Shown piece by piece: positions 48,573 to 57,860 of a stretch of DNA of 64,000 nucleotides. Position 1 is the first letter of the stretch. Every line of letters starts with the position of its first letter. The DNA comes from Saururus chinensis (lineage: Eukaryota; Streptophyta; Magnoliopsida; Piperales; Saururaceae). The stretch spans positions 10,446,995 to 10,510,994 of the forward strand of contig CP141142.1 in the NCBI GenBank assembly GCA_035235625.1, given 5' to 3'. Under the pieces are notes generated by a model. The model did not search any database, had not been told where the DNA came from, and saw nothing but the letters and a program-made list of their open reading frames with translations. Both the position numbers and the translations under genes were made by a program.

Positions 48573-50531
48573 CTACAGAGCACCCCAAGATTGCCCACAG
48601 AGGGCATCAACAGACAGGAGCACGGTCGGCCCACAGAGGGCAGCAGACAGCAGCAAGGTCGGCCCATAGAGACCGTCAGACAATACCATAGTCGGCCCAG
48701 AGAGGACAGCCGACAGCAGAGGCATAAGCAATGTAACAGCCTTGGACAGAGGAGACATACTGGACCCAAGTGGCCACCCAGATTCTAGAGTCCACATCAT
48801 CACGTGCACCACAATTTGTTTTAGGCCATGGAAGCAGAATCCTGTATTGCAAAGTCCAACAAACATCCACAGAACCCGTGACCAATTAGCAGCATCACAT
48901 TCCACCACATTATTAATAAGTACTGGCCATGTAGTTGTAAACTTGAGAATAACCTGCATGGCGCTCTTACACACCAAAGTCACCTTCGTGATGTAGTTTG
49001 GACTGGTAATAGCGTCAATGTGGCAGGGGGTCCCATAATTCACATTAACCAAATCAGTTGCTCCGGAATGAAGAGATAAACCCGGAATGGCTAGGAAAAG
49101 AATATAGGGAAATCTTTGTGGCACTGATAGGAAGATTACGAATTTAATCTTTCCGGCTGAGGATCGCATCCAATCTCCCACCAGTAGGAAGGAAAATGCC
49201 GGACTGGTCGCAGATGGGTGTGGAAAGGGTCGACCGATTCTGGCAGCAGCAACACTCGTGGCATATGCAAAGGATAGAAAATTACCAGCGCATGAGTTAA
49301 CCAAACCGAGAAGGAAATCCCCATGATCCTGGGTAACGACAGTGGTGCCAATCCGGAATGCAATCCTCGCTGAACAGGGGCCCGTGATCACGACGGTGAG
49401 CGTTGGACCCTGGCAGAAATCCCGACAGAAATCCGGTCGCCCAGAAACTTCTGTGAGGAAGAGATTCCGGTGGAGATGGACGCTTATCACCAACGTTCGG
49501 CCAGCATACTGTGCGAGGGGGTGTTTGTTCTTCCCAGTTTCAGCAGAATCGATTTCAATGTTGTGGACGATGTTCGCCCAGCTAATAAAAGCCTCAAGCT
49601 TGCCCACCCCCCGGTCGTCGGCTTGGACCCCAAAGGCGAGGAGCAGATTTGCCTTGTTGATGGCGTAGTTGGCATAGACAACTCCATGCATTCCAATCAT
49701 CTGGAACAAGTGAGGGTCTCCCATCGGAAATGCTCCAGACCCCATCAGCGTGCTCGTCACTGGGACACCGGTGAGCTCGACGAAGTGTTGGAACTGTTGG
49801 AACAAGAGGCAGGGAAATGGCTCCAGCATCATCCCTGCTCGGCCTGTATCCTTCACCGCTGCTTCCTTCTGCACCTTCGTGTTGATCCCCCCGTCTCTGA
49901 TCTGCCGCTGACCCTCATCGGCACGAGGCCCTGCGGCTGGGCTGTTGCTGCCCCCACCGGAGCATGGCTGGATGCGGGTTGAGTCTGGGCGATGGGAAAG
50001 GAAGGCCGCATAGTCAAGCAGCCTCTTCCCGTAGTGCTGTCCATCGAGGCGACCGCCATAGCTGCTGAAGGGGACGAACTTGGCTGACAAGTCAGGTGGC
50101 GGGGTTGCAATGCCTCGCCGTCTTCCACTGCCGCCGGAGGTGTAGGCTGGTGGCTGATTCATCGGTGGAGGAAGTGGCACGTCGTGGAACGGCTCCTTCG
50201 CTGGCTGAACATCAGGCACCCATGGTGGAGGATCTGCTAATGGTGGAGGAGACGGGGCGGCCTGGGGCGGCACCTGGGCTGCTTGGGATGCCGCCAGGGA
50301 CCTTACCAGCCCCTGTAAATGCTCGAGCCTCTCTTCAGCCTTCGTGAGCAAAGCGGTCATCTCAGCCATCTCTGCCTGTAGATCCGGCGGTTCGGGTACA
50401 TATGGTGGCCAAGGATTGATGGCTCCGATACCAATGTTGTGGACGTTTGTCCACAACGGCGTGGTGGCCAGTATGGGTGATGGGAGCGGCACAAGGAGGC
50501 CAAGAAAGGGGAGGGAGGATGGCATGGCCAT
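48573..50531 (-). CDS. Chimeric 652-codon open frame of the gene-capturing retroelement
   Basis: The frame begins inside the 5' LTR at 50531, crosses the primer-binding site and stays open to 48573. Residues 44-85 ([20 protein letters not shown] and a Leu-rich helix) look like the coiled start of a plant retrotransposon gag; translation could start at Met55 or Met58 instead. A Pro-rich linker follows (about 86-150). Residues 246-340 match the central domain of acetolactate synthase. Residues after about 345 are not recognised. The C-terminal end has four 11-residue repeats. No aspartic protease, reverse transcriptase or integrase motif is present. The unusual length in a decayed neighbourhood may mean recent insertion or selection on the frame. 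I infer it is an element protein or chance fusion, not a working enzyme. Confidence 0.6.
   Translation of the reverse strand: MAMPSSLPFLGLLVPLPSPILATTPLWTNVHNIGIGAINPWPPYVPEPPDLQAEMAEMTALLTKAEERLEHLQGLVRSLAASQAAQVPPQAAPSPPPLADPPPWVPDVQPAKEPFHDVPLPPPMNQPPAYTSGGSGRRRGIATPPPDLSAKFVPFSSYGGRLDGQHYGKRLLDYAAFLSHRPDSTRIQPCSGGGSNSPAAGPRADEGQRQIRDGGINTKVQKEAAVKDTGRAGMMLEPFPCLLFQQFQHFVELTGVPVTSTLMGSGAFPMGDPHLFQMIGMHGVVYANYAINKANLLLAFGVQADDRGVGKLEAFISWANIVHNIEIDSAETGKNKHPLAQYAGRTLVISVHLHRNLFLTEVSGRPDFCRDFCQGPTLTVVITGPCSARIAFRIGTTVVTQDHGDFLLGLVNSCAGNFLSFAYATSVAAARIGRPFPHPSATSPAFSFLLVGDWMRSSAGKIKFVIFLSVPQRFPYILFLAIPGLSLHSGATDLVNVNYGTPCHIDAITSPNYITKVTLVCKSAMQVILKFTTTWPVLINNVVECDAANWSRVLWMFVGLCNTGFCFHGLKQIVVHVMMWTLESGWPLGSSMSPLSKAVTLLMPLLSAVLSGPTMVLSDGLYGPTLLLSAALCGPTVLLSVDALCGQSWGAL
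48592..48723. repeat. Four 33-bp tandem repeats in frame
   Basis: Units built on GTCGGCCCACAGAGGGCAGC lie at 48592, 48625, 48658 and 48691. Since 33 bp is 11 codons, the minus-strand frame carries an 11-residue repeat with the pattern LCGPT(V/L)LLS. They form the 3' end of the long frame. Confidence 0.8.
49512..49796 (-). pseudogene. Captured acetolactate synthase (AHAS) central-domain segment
   Basis: Within the long frame, residues 250-340 read [20 protein letters not shown], then [38 protein letters not shown] and [14 protein letters not shown]. This is collinear with the middle domain of the plant catalytic subunit of acetolactate synthase (family wording LTGIPVASTLMGLG, MLGMHGTVYANYA, LLAFGVRFDDRVTGKLEAF, DSAEIGKNKQP). 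The segment covers only some 95 residues of about 650, without the thiamine-diphosphate Glu or the FAD and C-terminal parts, so it cannot be an active enzyme. Several conserved positions are changed (RFDDRVTG to QADDRGVG). Plant AHAS genes are usually intronless, so the sequence does not show whether capture was by RNA. Confidence 0.85.
50420..50434 (-). other. Primer-binding site, initiator tRNA-Met type
   Basis: On the minus strand TTGGTATCGGAGCCA directly follows the 5' LTR. It matches the common plant primer site TGGTATCAGAGCC with one change. Confidence 0.8.
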
Positions 50532-50782
50532 CAGACAGAAAGGGGAGAGGCACAGAAGAAATGGGAGAAGACAGAACTCAATTTATTTCCTAATCAAATG
50601 AGGGCCTAGCCCTTACACTTAAATAAGCAAATTAATGGGCTCACTAATAGATGCTTAAGGCCCGTTAACATAATTAAATAAAACCCTAATTACTTAAATG
50701 CCCTTATTATATAAAAGACCCTAAATATCCTAATACGTGGCCCCAATGGCACCCCCTGGCAGCCCCTAGGACGTTCACAACA
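50435..50782 (-). repeat. 5' LTR of the gene-capturing element
   Basis: 348 bp, same length as its partner. On the minus strand a TATA-like TTTTATATAATAAG lies at about 50701-50717, about 170-190 bp before the ATG at 50531, so transcription could begin within the LTR. Confidence 0.88.
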
Positions 50783-50787
50783 AAAAT

Positions 50788-51763
50788 GGTCTAAAAAATG
50801 GTTTCAAACGTTGGCCATTAACTTTGAAAATATCACCATTTTTTGGGTTTTCAATTTCAATAGTTCCATAAGGAAAAACAGTTTTGACAATGAAAGGACC
50901 TGTCCAATGTGATCTTAATTTTCCTGGAAAAAGATGAAGCCAAGAGTTGTACAATAAAACTTTTTAAAAAGGCTCAAAAGTTATTCGTAAAATATTTCTA
51001 TCATGAAAAGCCTTCATTATCTCTTTGTAAAGTTTTGAACTCTCATAAGCATCACGTCGAATTTCCTCTAACTCATTGATTTGCAATTGTCTATTTAAGC
51101 CAGCCTTATCAAAGTTAAAATTCAAAGCTTTGATTGCCCAATATGCCCTATGTTCCAACTCCACAGGCAAGTGACAAGCTTTTCCAAAAATCAAACGGTA
51201 AGGAGACATGCCAATTGGGGTCTTAAAAGCGGTACGGTAAGCCCAAAGAGCATCGGTTAGCCGTAAAGACCAATCTTTACCATTTTTTGCAAAATATATT
51301 TAATTTCCCTATTAGAAATCTCAACTTGTCCACTTGTTTGTGGGTGATAGGGGGTAGCTACTTTATGGGTAATCCCATACTTCCTCATCAAAGCCTCAAA
51401 AGGCTTATTGCAAAAATGTGACCCCCCATCACTTATAATGGCTCAAGGTGTTCCAAACCTTGAAAATATATTTTCTTTTAAAAAGTGCACAACGACTTTG
51501 TGGTCATTGGTTTTGCTTGGAACAGCCTCAATCCACTTGGAAACATAATCGACGACAACTAAAATGTAAACATAGCCAAAAGAAGGAGGAAAAGGTCCCA
51601 TGAAATCAATGCCCCAACAATAAAAAATCTCAATAACCAATATGGGGTTAAGGGGCATCATATTTCGACGAGAAATGACTCCTAACTTTTGACACCTTTC
51701 ACAAGTTTTACAAAATTCATGAACATCTTTGAAAAGCGTCGGCCAGTAAAAACCACATTGCAA
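50788..51763 (-). pseudogene. Integrase of the Athila-like element, broken
   Basis: The first block (51763-51443) reads [28 protein letters not shown] and [20 protein letters not shown]. The HHCC zinc-finger end (C-x2-C) and the first catalytic Asp (GIDFMGPF) are visible. After the stop at 51443 the frame continues with [11 protein letters not shown] (second Asp) and [12 protein letters not shown] before a further break near 51290. The last block (51209-50964) reads [20 protein letters not shown] and on to LRITFEPF. The final part reaches SHWTGPF and is cut by the nested element at 50787. A stop separates SRFGTP from IISDGG, so the enzyme is dead. Confidence 0.85.
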
Positions 51764-52335
51764 AATTTTAACGGTGGTCTTTTTAGAGAAGTGACCACCG
51801 CATGCTTCAGAATGACAAAAAGAGATGATACTTGTTCAGAATTAGGCACACATCTCCTTATTATTTGATCCGGACAGTACTTAAAGAGATAGGGGTCGTC
51901 CCAAAAGAAATGCTTTGACAGTACTTAAAGAGATAGGGGTCGTCCCAAAAGAAATGCTTTACCTCGGTGAAGAATCTTTTTTTATCTTGAGGAGACCAAT
52001 GGTGGGGAACTTTACCTGTCACCAAGTAGTTGGCAATATTGGCATACCATGGAGGATGTGAGATGGCAAAAAGTTATTCATCGGGGAATGTGTCTTGGAT
52101 TGGAATGTTTTCTGAAGAATCAGAAAATTCCAATCTAGAAAGATGATCCGCCACCACATTCTCTACTCCTTCTTGTCTTTGATTGTGAGATCAAACTCTT
52201 GGAGTAGGAGTATCCATCGGAGTAATCTGGGTTTTGTATCTTGTTTGCTCAAAAGGTACTTCAAAGCTGCATGGTCAGTAAAAATGATAATTTGAGAGCC
52301 AATCAAGTAAGATCTAAATTTGCCAAGTGCAAATA
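51764..52335 (-). pseudogene. RNase H to integrase linker, with a frame-breaking duplication
   Basis: No long open frame is left. A 44-bp tandem duplication (ACAGTACTTAAAGAGATAGG start) occupies 51874-51961; 44 is not a multiple of three and so shifts the frame. Minus-strand residues typical of the RNase H end ([10 protein letters not shown] at about 52310-52340) are still readable. Confidence 0.7.
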
Positions 52336-52800
52336 CTACATCAAGAAGTTCTTTTCAGTGGTGGAGTAGTTCATTTGGGCACTATTTAAAGTTCTACTTG
52401 CATAATGAATTACGCAAGGTTTCTTATCTTTCCTTTGCCCTAAAACAGTCCCAACGGCATAATCACTTGCATCACACATAATTTCAAAAGGAAGGTTCCA
52501 ATTTGGGGGTTGCATGATGGGTGTGGACACTAACATGTTCTTAAGCTTTGTGAAAGCTTCTTCACATGCATTTGACCACTCAAAAGAATGCTCTTTAGAT
52601 AGAAAATTACACAATAGTCTAGATATCACACTAAAATTCTTAATAAATCTTCTATAAAAACCGGCATGCCCTAGAAAGGATCTAACATCTTTTGTGGACT
52701 TTGGACTAGGCAAATTAGCAATCAATTCAATTTTTGCCTTGTCCACTTGAATTCCCTGCATAGAAACAATGTGACCAAGTACTATTCCAGTAGTAACCAT
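52336..52800 (-). pseudogene. Reverse transcriptase thumb and RNase H region
   Basis: The frame includes GIVLGHIVSMQGIQVDKAKI, RSFLGHAGFYRRFIKNFS and MCDASDYAVGTVLGQRKDKK. LGHIVS, VRSFLGHAGFYRRFI and the DASDYAVG RNase H Asp motif are standard gypsy markers. The end ([10 protein letters not shown]) is followed by a stop. It is separated from the reverse transcriptase block by a stop and a shift at about 52800-52827. Confidence 0.9.
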
Positions 52801-52826
52801 AAAATGACACTTTTCCCAATTTAAAA

Positions 52827-53396
52827 CTAGATTTTTCTCTCACATCTTACCAAAACTTTTTCTAAGTTATCAAGACAATCATCAAAAGAATCACCAAAAA
52901 CAGAAAAATCATCCATAAAAACTTCCAAAAACCACTCCACCATGTCACTAAAGATGTTCATCATGCACCTTTGGAATGTGGCAGGAGCATTACATAACCC
53001 AAACGGCATCCTTCGATATGCAAAGGTACCAAATGGACATGTAAAGGTTGTTTTTTCTTGATCTTCAAGTGCAATCTCAATTTGGTTGTATCCTGAATAA
53101 CCATCTAAAAAACAATAAAATTGATGACCGGCTACCCTCTCTAGGATTTGGTCCATGAATGGCAAGGGGAAGTGGTCTTTCCTTGTGACAGAATTCAATT
53201 TCCTATAATCTATGCACATCCGCCAACCGGTGGTGACTCTAGTGGAAATTAACTCATCATTGACATTCTTTACCACTATTACTCCAGACTTTTTGGGGAC
53301 AACCTGGGTGGGACTCACCCATGGACTGTCAGAAATGGGGTAAATGATACCCACATCCAATAATTTTAGGACCTCTGCTCTCACTACCTCTTTCAT
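52827..53396 (-). pseudogene. Reverse transcriptase of the Athila-like element
   Basis: The block reads VLKLLDVGIIYPISDSPWVS, then VVPKKSG, WRMCIDYRKLN, DHFPLPFMDQILERVAG, FYCFLDGYSGYNQI, FGTFAYRRMPFGLCNAPATF and EVFMDDFSVFG. The catalytic Asp of FLDGYSG and the FMDD active site are both kept. Frame ends at ERKI with a stop at 52827, inside the usual ERKNLVLNWEKCHFM stretch. Upstream, a stop after VRQM (53415) separates it from the protease block. Confidence 0.92.
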
Positions 53397-53414
53397 GTTG
53401 GGGTTTAACCTCCG

Positions 53415-54494
53415 TTACATTTGTCTCACAGGTTTTGCATTTTCTTCCATGAAGATCCTATGTGTACAAATCAGGGAACTAATCCCCTTGATATAAGCAA
53501 TGGTCCACCCAATGACATTCTTGTGATTTTTAAGGACTTTGAGCAACTTGTGCTCTTGTTCCCTATCTAACATTGAAGAGACAACTATAGGAAATGTCTC
53601 TCCCTCACCAAGATAAGCATATTTAAGTTCAGTAGGGAGGGGTTTCAAGTCTAGCTTGGGTGGTTGGACACTTGAGGGAAGAAGAGCGTTATTAGAAGGA
53701 GGTAACTCCTCAAAGCGGGCCTTCCACCTATCAGTATCTAATAATGGAGTTGACTCCAACAAGGAATTTACATCATTAATCATAACATCATCATCAAAGT
53801 TAAAATAAGAAAGACATACTTCAAGAGGGTCAGAAAATGAAGAAATAGTTGTCATGTCATCAACAAGACTTTCTAAAAGATTCACTTCATGCACATCCTC
53901 GTCATCATCTCCTGGTTGCCTGCAAATATTAAAAATGTTCACTTCCAAAGTCATATTTCCAAAAGAAAGCTTCATAACACCATTTCTACAATTAATAAGA
54001 GCATTAGAAGTAGCAAGAAATGGGCAGCCTAATATGATAGGAATTTGAGTACAAGCATTCAAAACTGGTTGTGTGTCCAAAACAATAAAATCAACAGGAA
54101 AGTAAAACTTTTTTACTTGTACTAGCACATCCTCAACAATTCCTCTTGGTGTTTTAACTGAGCGATCTGCAAGTTGAAGTGTAATGCTTGTGGGCTTCAA
54201 TTTACCAAGTCCCAATTATTCATAAACAGAATAAGGTAAGAGATTAACACTTGCCCCAAGATCAAGCAAAGCTTTTTTAATTTTATAATTCCCAATTATA
54301 CAAGATATGGTTGGACAACTAGGATCTTTATATTTGGGTGGGGTGTTTTGTTGCAAAATTGCACTTACTTGTTCTGTCAAAAATGCCTTCTTTTGTACAT
54401 GTAGCTTACGCTTGATTGTATAAAGGTCTTTTAAAAATTTAGCATAAGATGAGATTTGTTTAATGGCATCTAAGAGAGGAATGTTAATCTTCAC
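53415..54494 (-). pseudogene. Aspartic protease and linker of the Athila-like element
   Basis: The first block (54494-54216) ends KKALLDLGASVNLLPYSVYE; DLGASVNLLP is the retropepsin active site in its plant Athila form. After a stop at 54216 the frame resumes (54215-53415) with LQLADRSVKTPRGIVEDVLV and PIILGCPFLATSNALI, the protease second half with its ILG-x-PFL motif. A long acidic linker reaches the reverse transcriptase start. One stop separates the two halves of the protease. Confidence 0.88.
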
Positions 54495-54709
54495 TTATTT
54501 AAAAATTTCAAGAATGTCACCATTTGGCACCAATTTAGAGGAAGATTGTAATCTTTGAGGAAAAGGAAGAGGAATTTGAGCAACACAATTAGAGTTGTCA
54601 AGTTCATCACCATGTTTAGAATTCAAAGACTCCTTTGGTTCAACAACCTTCATTGGAATGTCTTTGTTAATAACTTTTCCACTTCTCATAGTGGTGATGG
54701 ACTTAACAT
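54495..54709 (-). pseudogene. Gag-protease junction remnant next to the truncated 5' LTR
   Basis: Residues TTMRSGKVINKDIP are typical of the segment just before the protease in Athila-like polyproteins. Upstream gag, zinc knuckle and primer-binding site are absent, and the LTR follows directly at 54710. The longer open frame up to 54863 reads on into the LTR and is a product of the deletion. Confidence 0.75.
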
Positions 54710-55809
54710 GCCTCGTGTGACACAGAAAACTATTACGAAGAGAATAGAATAGAGAAGGAAAGTGAAGTAGATAATAAGAGACAATCAAAGAGAAAATGCT
54801 AAGGCATCGAAAATCCACTTGCAATAAATCTCTAATGTATACTTCATTCAAATGATAACTCAATTAAGATCAAATGAAAATTTGTCTCAATCGGAAAATT
54901 TATCTTTTAAAGAACTTTGAAATAGAATAATAGTAATTGATTGTTTACTACGTGAAAGTATTAAGTGTATAATCACAGGGAATTATAAGCATTCAGCGTG
55001 CCTTTCGTCAACGCTGAATCAAATAATTATATAGATTATAAACTCCTTAAATATGAAACATCAATTTAAAATGATAAAGAACTTACTTGAATCAAAGTAT
55101 CCATTAAACATCAAGTACAAGCTTTATCCTTAGCCTTAGCTTGAGAGCTTTAGAAAGCCATTACAATAAAACTAAAAACAAAAATACAAAATGAGAGAAA
55201 AAAATAAGAGAAGAAAGCTCCAAAGAGGAGAGAATGCCCCATCTATCACGTCCACCCTTCTATTTATAGGAAAAGAAGGGGGTTGCTTCAAAGAGGAAAA
55301 TGAAATCATATCTCTAAATTACATCATGATTGATTGTCTGATTGGACCCATATATCTTCAGAATTTGGAATTTCTTCCTGAAATAACACTTGTAGCCACG
55401 GAAGTATTCTTTCCATTGCCACCAGAATCGTATCAATCCGAATTATACATAAAACGATATGATCAAAATACTAAGACTGTGTCCATTTGTCCAAATCAAC
55501 TTCTTTCGTAATTTAGTTCCATTCATACAAATCTCAAATCAAATGGGTCCACAAGGTTGTGTTCGACCATTTCATGCATGTTTAGACCATTAGGAGCCCA
55601 TTCTTGACTTTAAATAGCTTTGGGTAGTTGGGCTTAATTTCCTCTTCCAGTTGTATCCTGTTGAAGCCTGTTTAGACATGTAAACTCAATTATGGTCCAA
55701 CTAACTTATTCAAAACATAAATAGCCCGAATTAGCAATGAATTAACACAAAATAGGATTGCAAATAGAAATTTGAAAATATTTTTATTAAACATTATTTC
55801 AATGCATCA
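54710..55809 (-). repeat. 5' LTR of the Athila-like element, 3' end truncated (1100 bp)
   Basis: It aligns with 41744-42839. The segment matching 41649-41743 is missing. Both copies have G-C-C-T-(C/T)-G-T-G-T-G-A-C-A at the break. Confidence 0.9.
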
Positions 55810-56459
55810 CCTGACTGTCAGATGGCTCTGCCACCGAATGGAGTTGACAGCAGAGCTCTCCTCCACCTCTCCTCTATCCTAGAGCGCACCTTATGCCCTC
55901 TGCCCTTATGTGGGCCCTCGATGATTCAAAATTGCCGATGTTGGGTGCTGTCTGCGGCCGATTTTGATGTCTTGTGGCTGGCAAAGTACTTCTCAGCCAC
56001 CGGCCTACCTTCAGTGAATACACCTCGACTCCCGATTGCACCTGCTACTCGTTGGCATTGCCTTTCTCCAAGTCGCCCTAGTGTGCAGCTATGGATTGTG
56101 GATTTTGCTGCGTTTATTGATGTCACCCCATTTGGTCGTGATTGCTTCCAGCACTTCCTAAAACCTTGGAGTAACATCTCTCTCAACTTGGCAATATTTT
56201 TCGCTGCCAACTCCATCACTGCCACCGTCATGTGCTTTCCATCAAATGTCATGATTACAAGGTAGGAAGCTTTGAACTCATAATTTCATGAAAGCATGCT
56301 TTAAATGAGTAACAACATGCTAGGATTGTATGATTCAATGCTTTAGATGTTAAATCATGATCCATTTGCATGATGTAAGAGGATAAATTATGCCATGTTG
56401 AAATGCATATGACATGCATGTGGGTTGTACGTATGTTTGAAGTATGTATGGATGTGTAT

Positions 56460-56660
56460 ATATATGCTAGTGATGGCTAGAGAGTATGTTGGTAAACTAC
56501 GTGCACGGATGTGTATGTATGTGCTAGTGATGGTTAGAGAGTATGTTTCTATGTATGTGGATTATGTGTGTGCTAGTGATGGCTAGCAAGTATGTTTGTA
56601 AGCTACGTATGTGGATTATGTATGTGCTAGTTATGGCTAGCAAGTATGTTGGTAAGCTAT
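56460..56660. repeat. Minisatellite, unit about 50-57 bp
   Basis: GTGCTAGTGATGGCTAG or close variants recur at about 56466, 56523, 56572 and 56625 with AAGTATGTTGGTAAGCTACG between them. Confidence 0.75.
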
Positions 56661-57699
56661 GTATGAAAGTATGTATATGTTATACATATGTGTGATGGGC
56701 ATACGTATGTATGATGGCTATACACTTGTGCGATGGATATGTGTATGTGTGTGGAGCATATGTATGGGCGATGAACGATAAGAGATGACAAAGGGTTTTG
56801 TCTGGATTTGTTGTGGATGTGCAAGCGTATGATGGAAGACAAAAGATGTAAGTTTGACGGGCGAGGATTGGAGTGGATTGGTTTGGATTAGAGTGTATGT
56901 TGGGGGATTGTCAGACAGTAAGAGTGTTGCATAATTATACAAGCATAACATCCAAATTATGAAGTGAAAAAAAACATAATAACTGAGGTATAAGTAAGAG
57001 GGTATAACTGGGTTTGGCTATCAGGAGCTCAGTTTGATGACTTTGGAATAAGATGTGTTGGCCATAAGGTGGATGGTGGAGATTGTATGAATATGTAAGA
57101 TTTTGGTGTATGGTGAGTTATGATTAAGAGAGGGATGGTTAAAGGAAGTCTGCTGCCCTGACGAATTAGGGTTTCGGATTATGCTCATCTTCGGTTTGTT
57201 TTGTGGAGCACTATATGTTTGAGAATCCTTGTATTATAATTGTACCACATAACTTACTTAATTCAAACTTGAATTATAAGCAAAGCTAATAATAGCTTTG
57301 TGAGTTTGAGACCTGAGGGTTCAACGGATTAAGTTCCATGTTTGGGCTAGCCGATAATGAGTTGGCTGAACATTTCTCATGTCTTGCCATGGTGTTTATT
57401 CTGTGGGATGTTGCATGTGTTCTGTATTGAGCCCCAGACGTCTGATGCTCTATTAAGAGCGATGTATATTTTCAATTTGGTCTGTGTGCTGTGTAAGTCT
57501 AGACGTTTGATGCTCTATTTAGAGCGTTGTATGATTTTGCCCTAGAGTGGCATTGTATGATTTATGCCCGAGTGGCACTATAAGACCCATAATGGTGGGC
57601 AATTGTATGGCCCCTAAAGTGTGAGCATTTGTGTTTATGTTTGAGTGATCAGGTAAGTAGTATCATGGAATTGCTCTTACCTATTTGATCATGTGCCCC

Positions 57700-57860
57700 A
57701 TGATTCTGAGTAAGGCTGCAAGAGTATGACTCTGAGTAAGATTGTAGGAGTATGTTTCTGAGTAAGACTGTAAGAGTATAATTCTAAGCAAGACTGTAAG
57801 AGTACAATTTTGAGCAAAATTGTCAGTGTATGTTTTCATGTAAGACTGTATGAGTAAGGT
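57700..57860. repeat. Minisatellite, unit about 29 bp
   Basis: Five to six degenerate copies of TCTGAGTAAGACTGTAAGAG follow one another. A separate 2-copy repeat with AGACGT(C/T)TGATGCTCTATT lies at 57430-57535. Confidence 0.8.

Larger units (their letters stand above)
47936..50782 (-). mobile_element. Non-autonomous LTR retrotransposon with captured acetolactate synthase segment
   Basis: Two 348-bp LTRs (47936-48283 and 50435-50782) begin TGTTGTGGACG and end CGTTCACAACA. AAAAT flanks the whole on both sides (47931-47935 and 50783-50787). The primer-binding site next to the right LTR (minus strand TTGGTATCGGAGCCA) resembles the complement of initiator tRNA-Met, so the element reads on the minus strand. 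About 11 differences separate the LTRs by eye. The 2151-bp interior has no protease, reverse transcriptase or integrase. It has one long open frame containing a piece of host acetolactate synthase. The interior is much richer in GC than its host element. It is inserted in the 3' end of the Athila-like pol region. Confidence 0.88.
41649..55809 (-). mobile_element. Athila-like gypsy LTR retrotransposon, gag deleted, carrying nested insertions
   Basis: The element reads on the minus strand. It is bounded by LTRs at 54710-55809 (5', truncated) and 41649-42839 (3', complete) and by the target duplication CCTGA (41644-41648 and 55810-55814). A polypurine tract (complement of AATACCCCCAAACC) sits next to the 3' LTR at 42840-42853. 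Protease, reverse transcriptase, RNase H and integrase remnants follow in gypsy order with several stops. The 5' LTR lacks its last 95 bp or so, and the primer-binding site and gag are missing: the LTR joins directly to sequence just upstream of the protease (TTMRSGKVINK). Two later insertions sit at 42946-46531 and 47936-50782. Integrase C-terminal wording ([18 protein letters not shown]) is Athila-like. Confidence 0.9.

Noticed and set aside
48573..50531. A functional acetolactate synthase gene
   Set aside because: Only about 95 residues of the central domain are present; the cofactor-binding and C-terminal parts are missing.
55822..56265. 147-codon open frame with an antisense partner
   Set aside because: It lies at the start of the right part of the split LTR and has no conserved motif.
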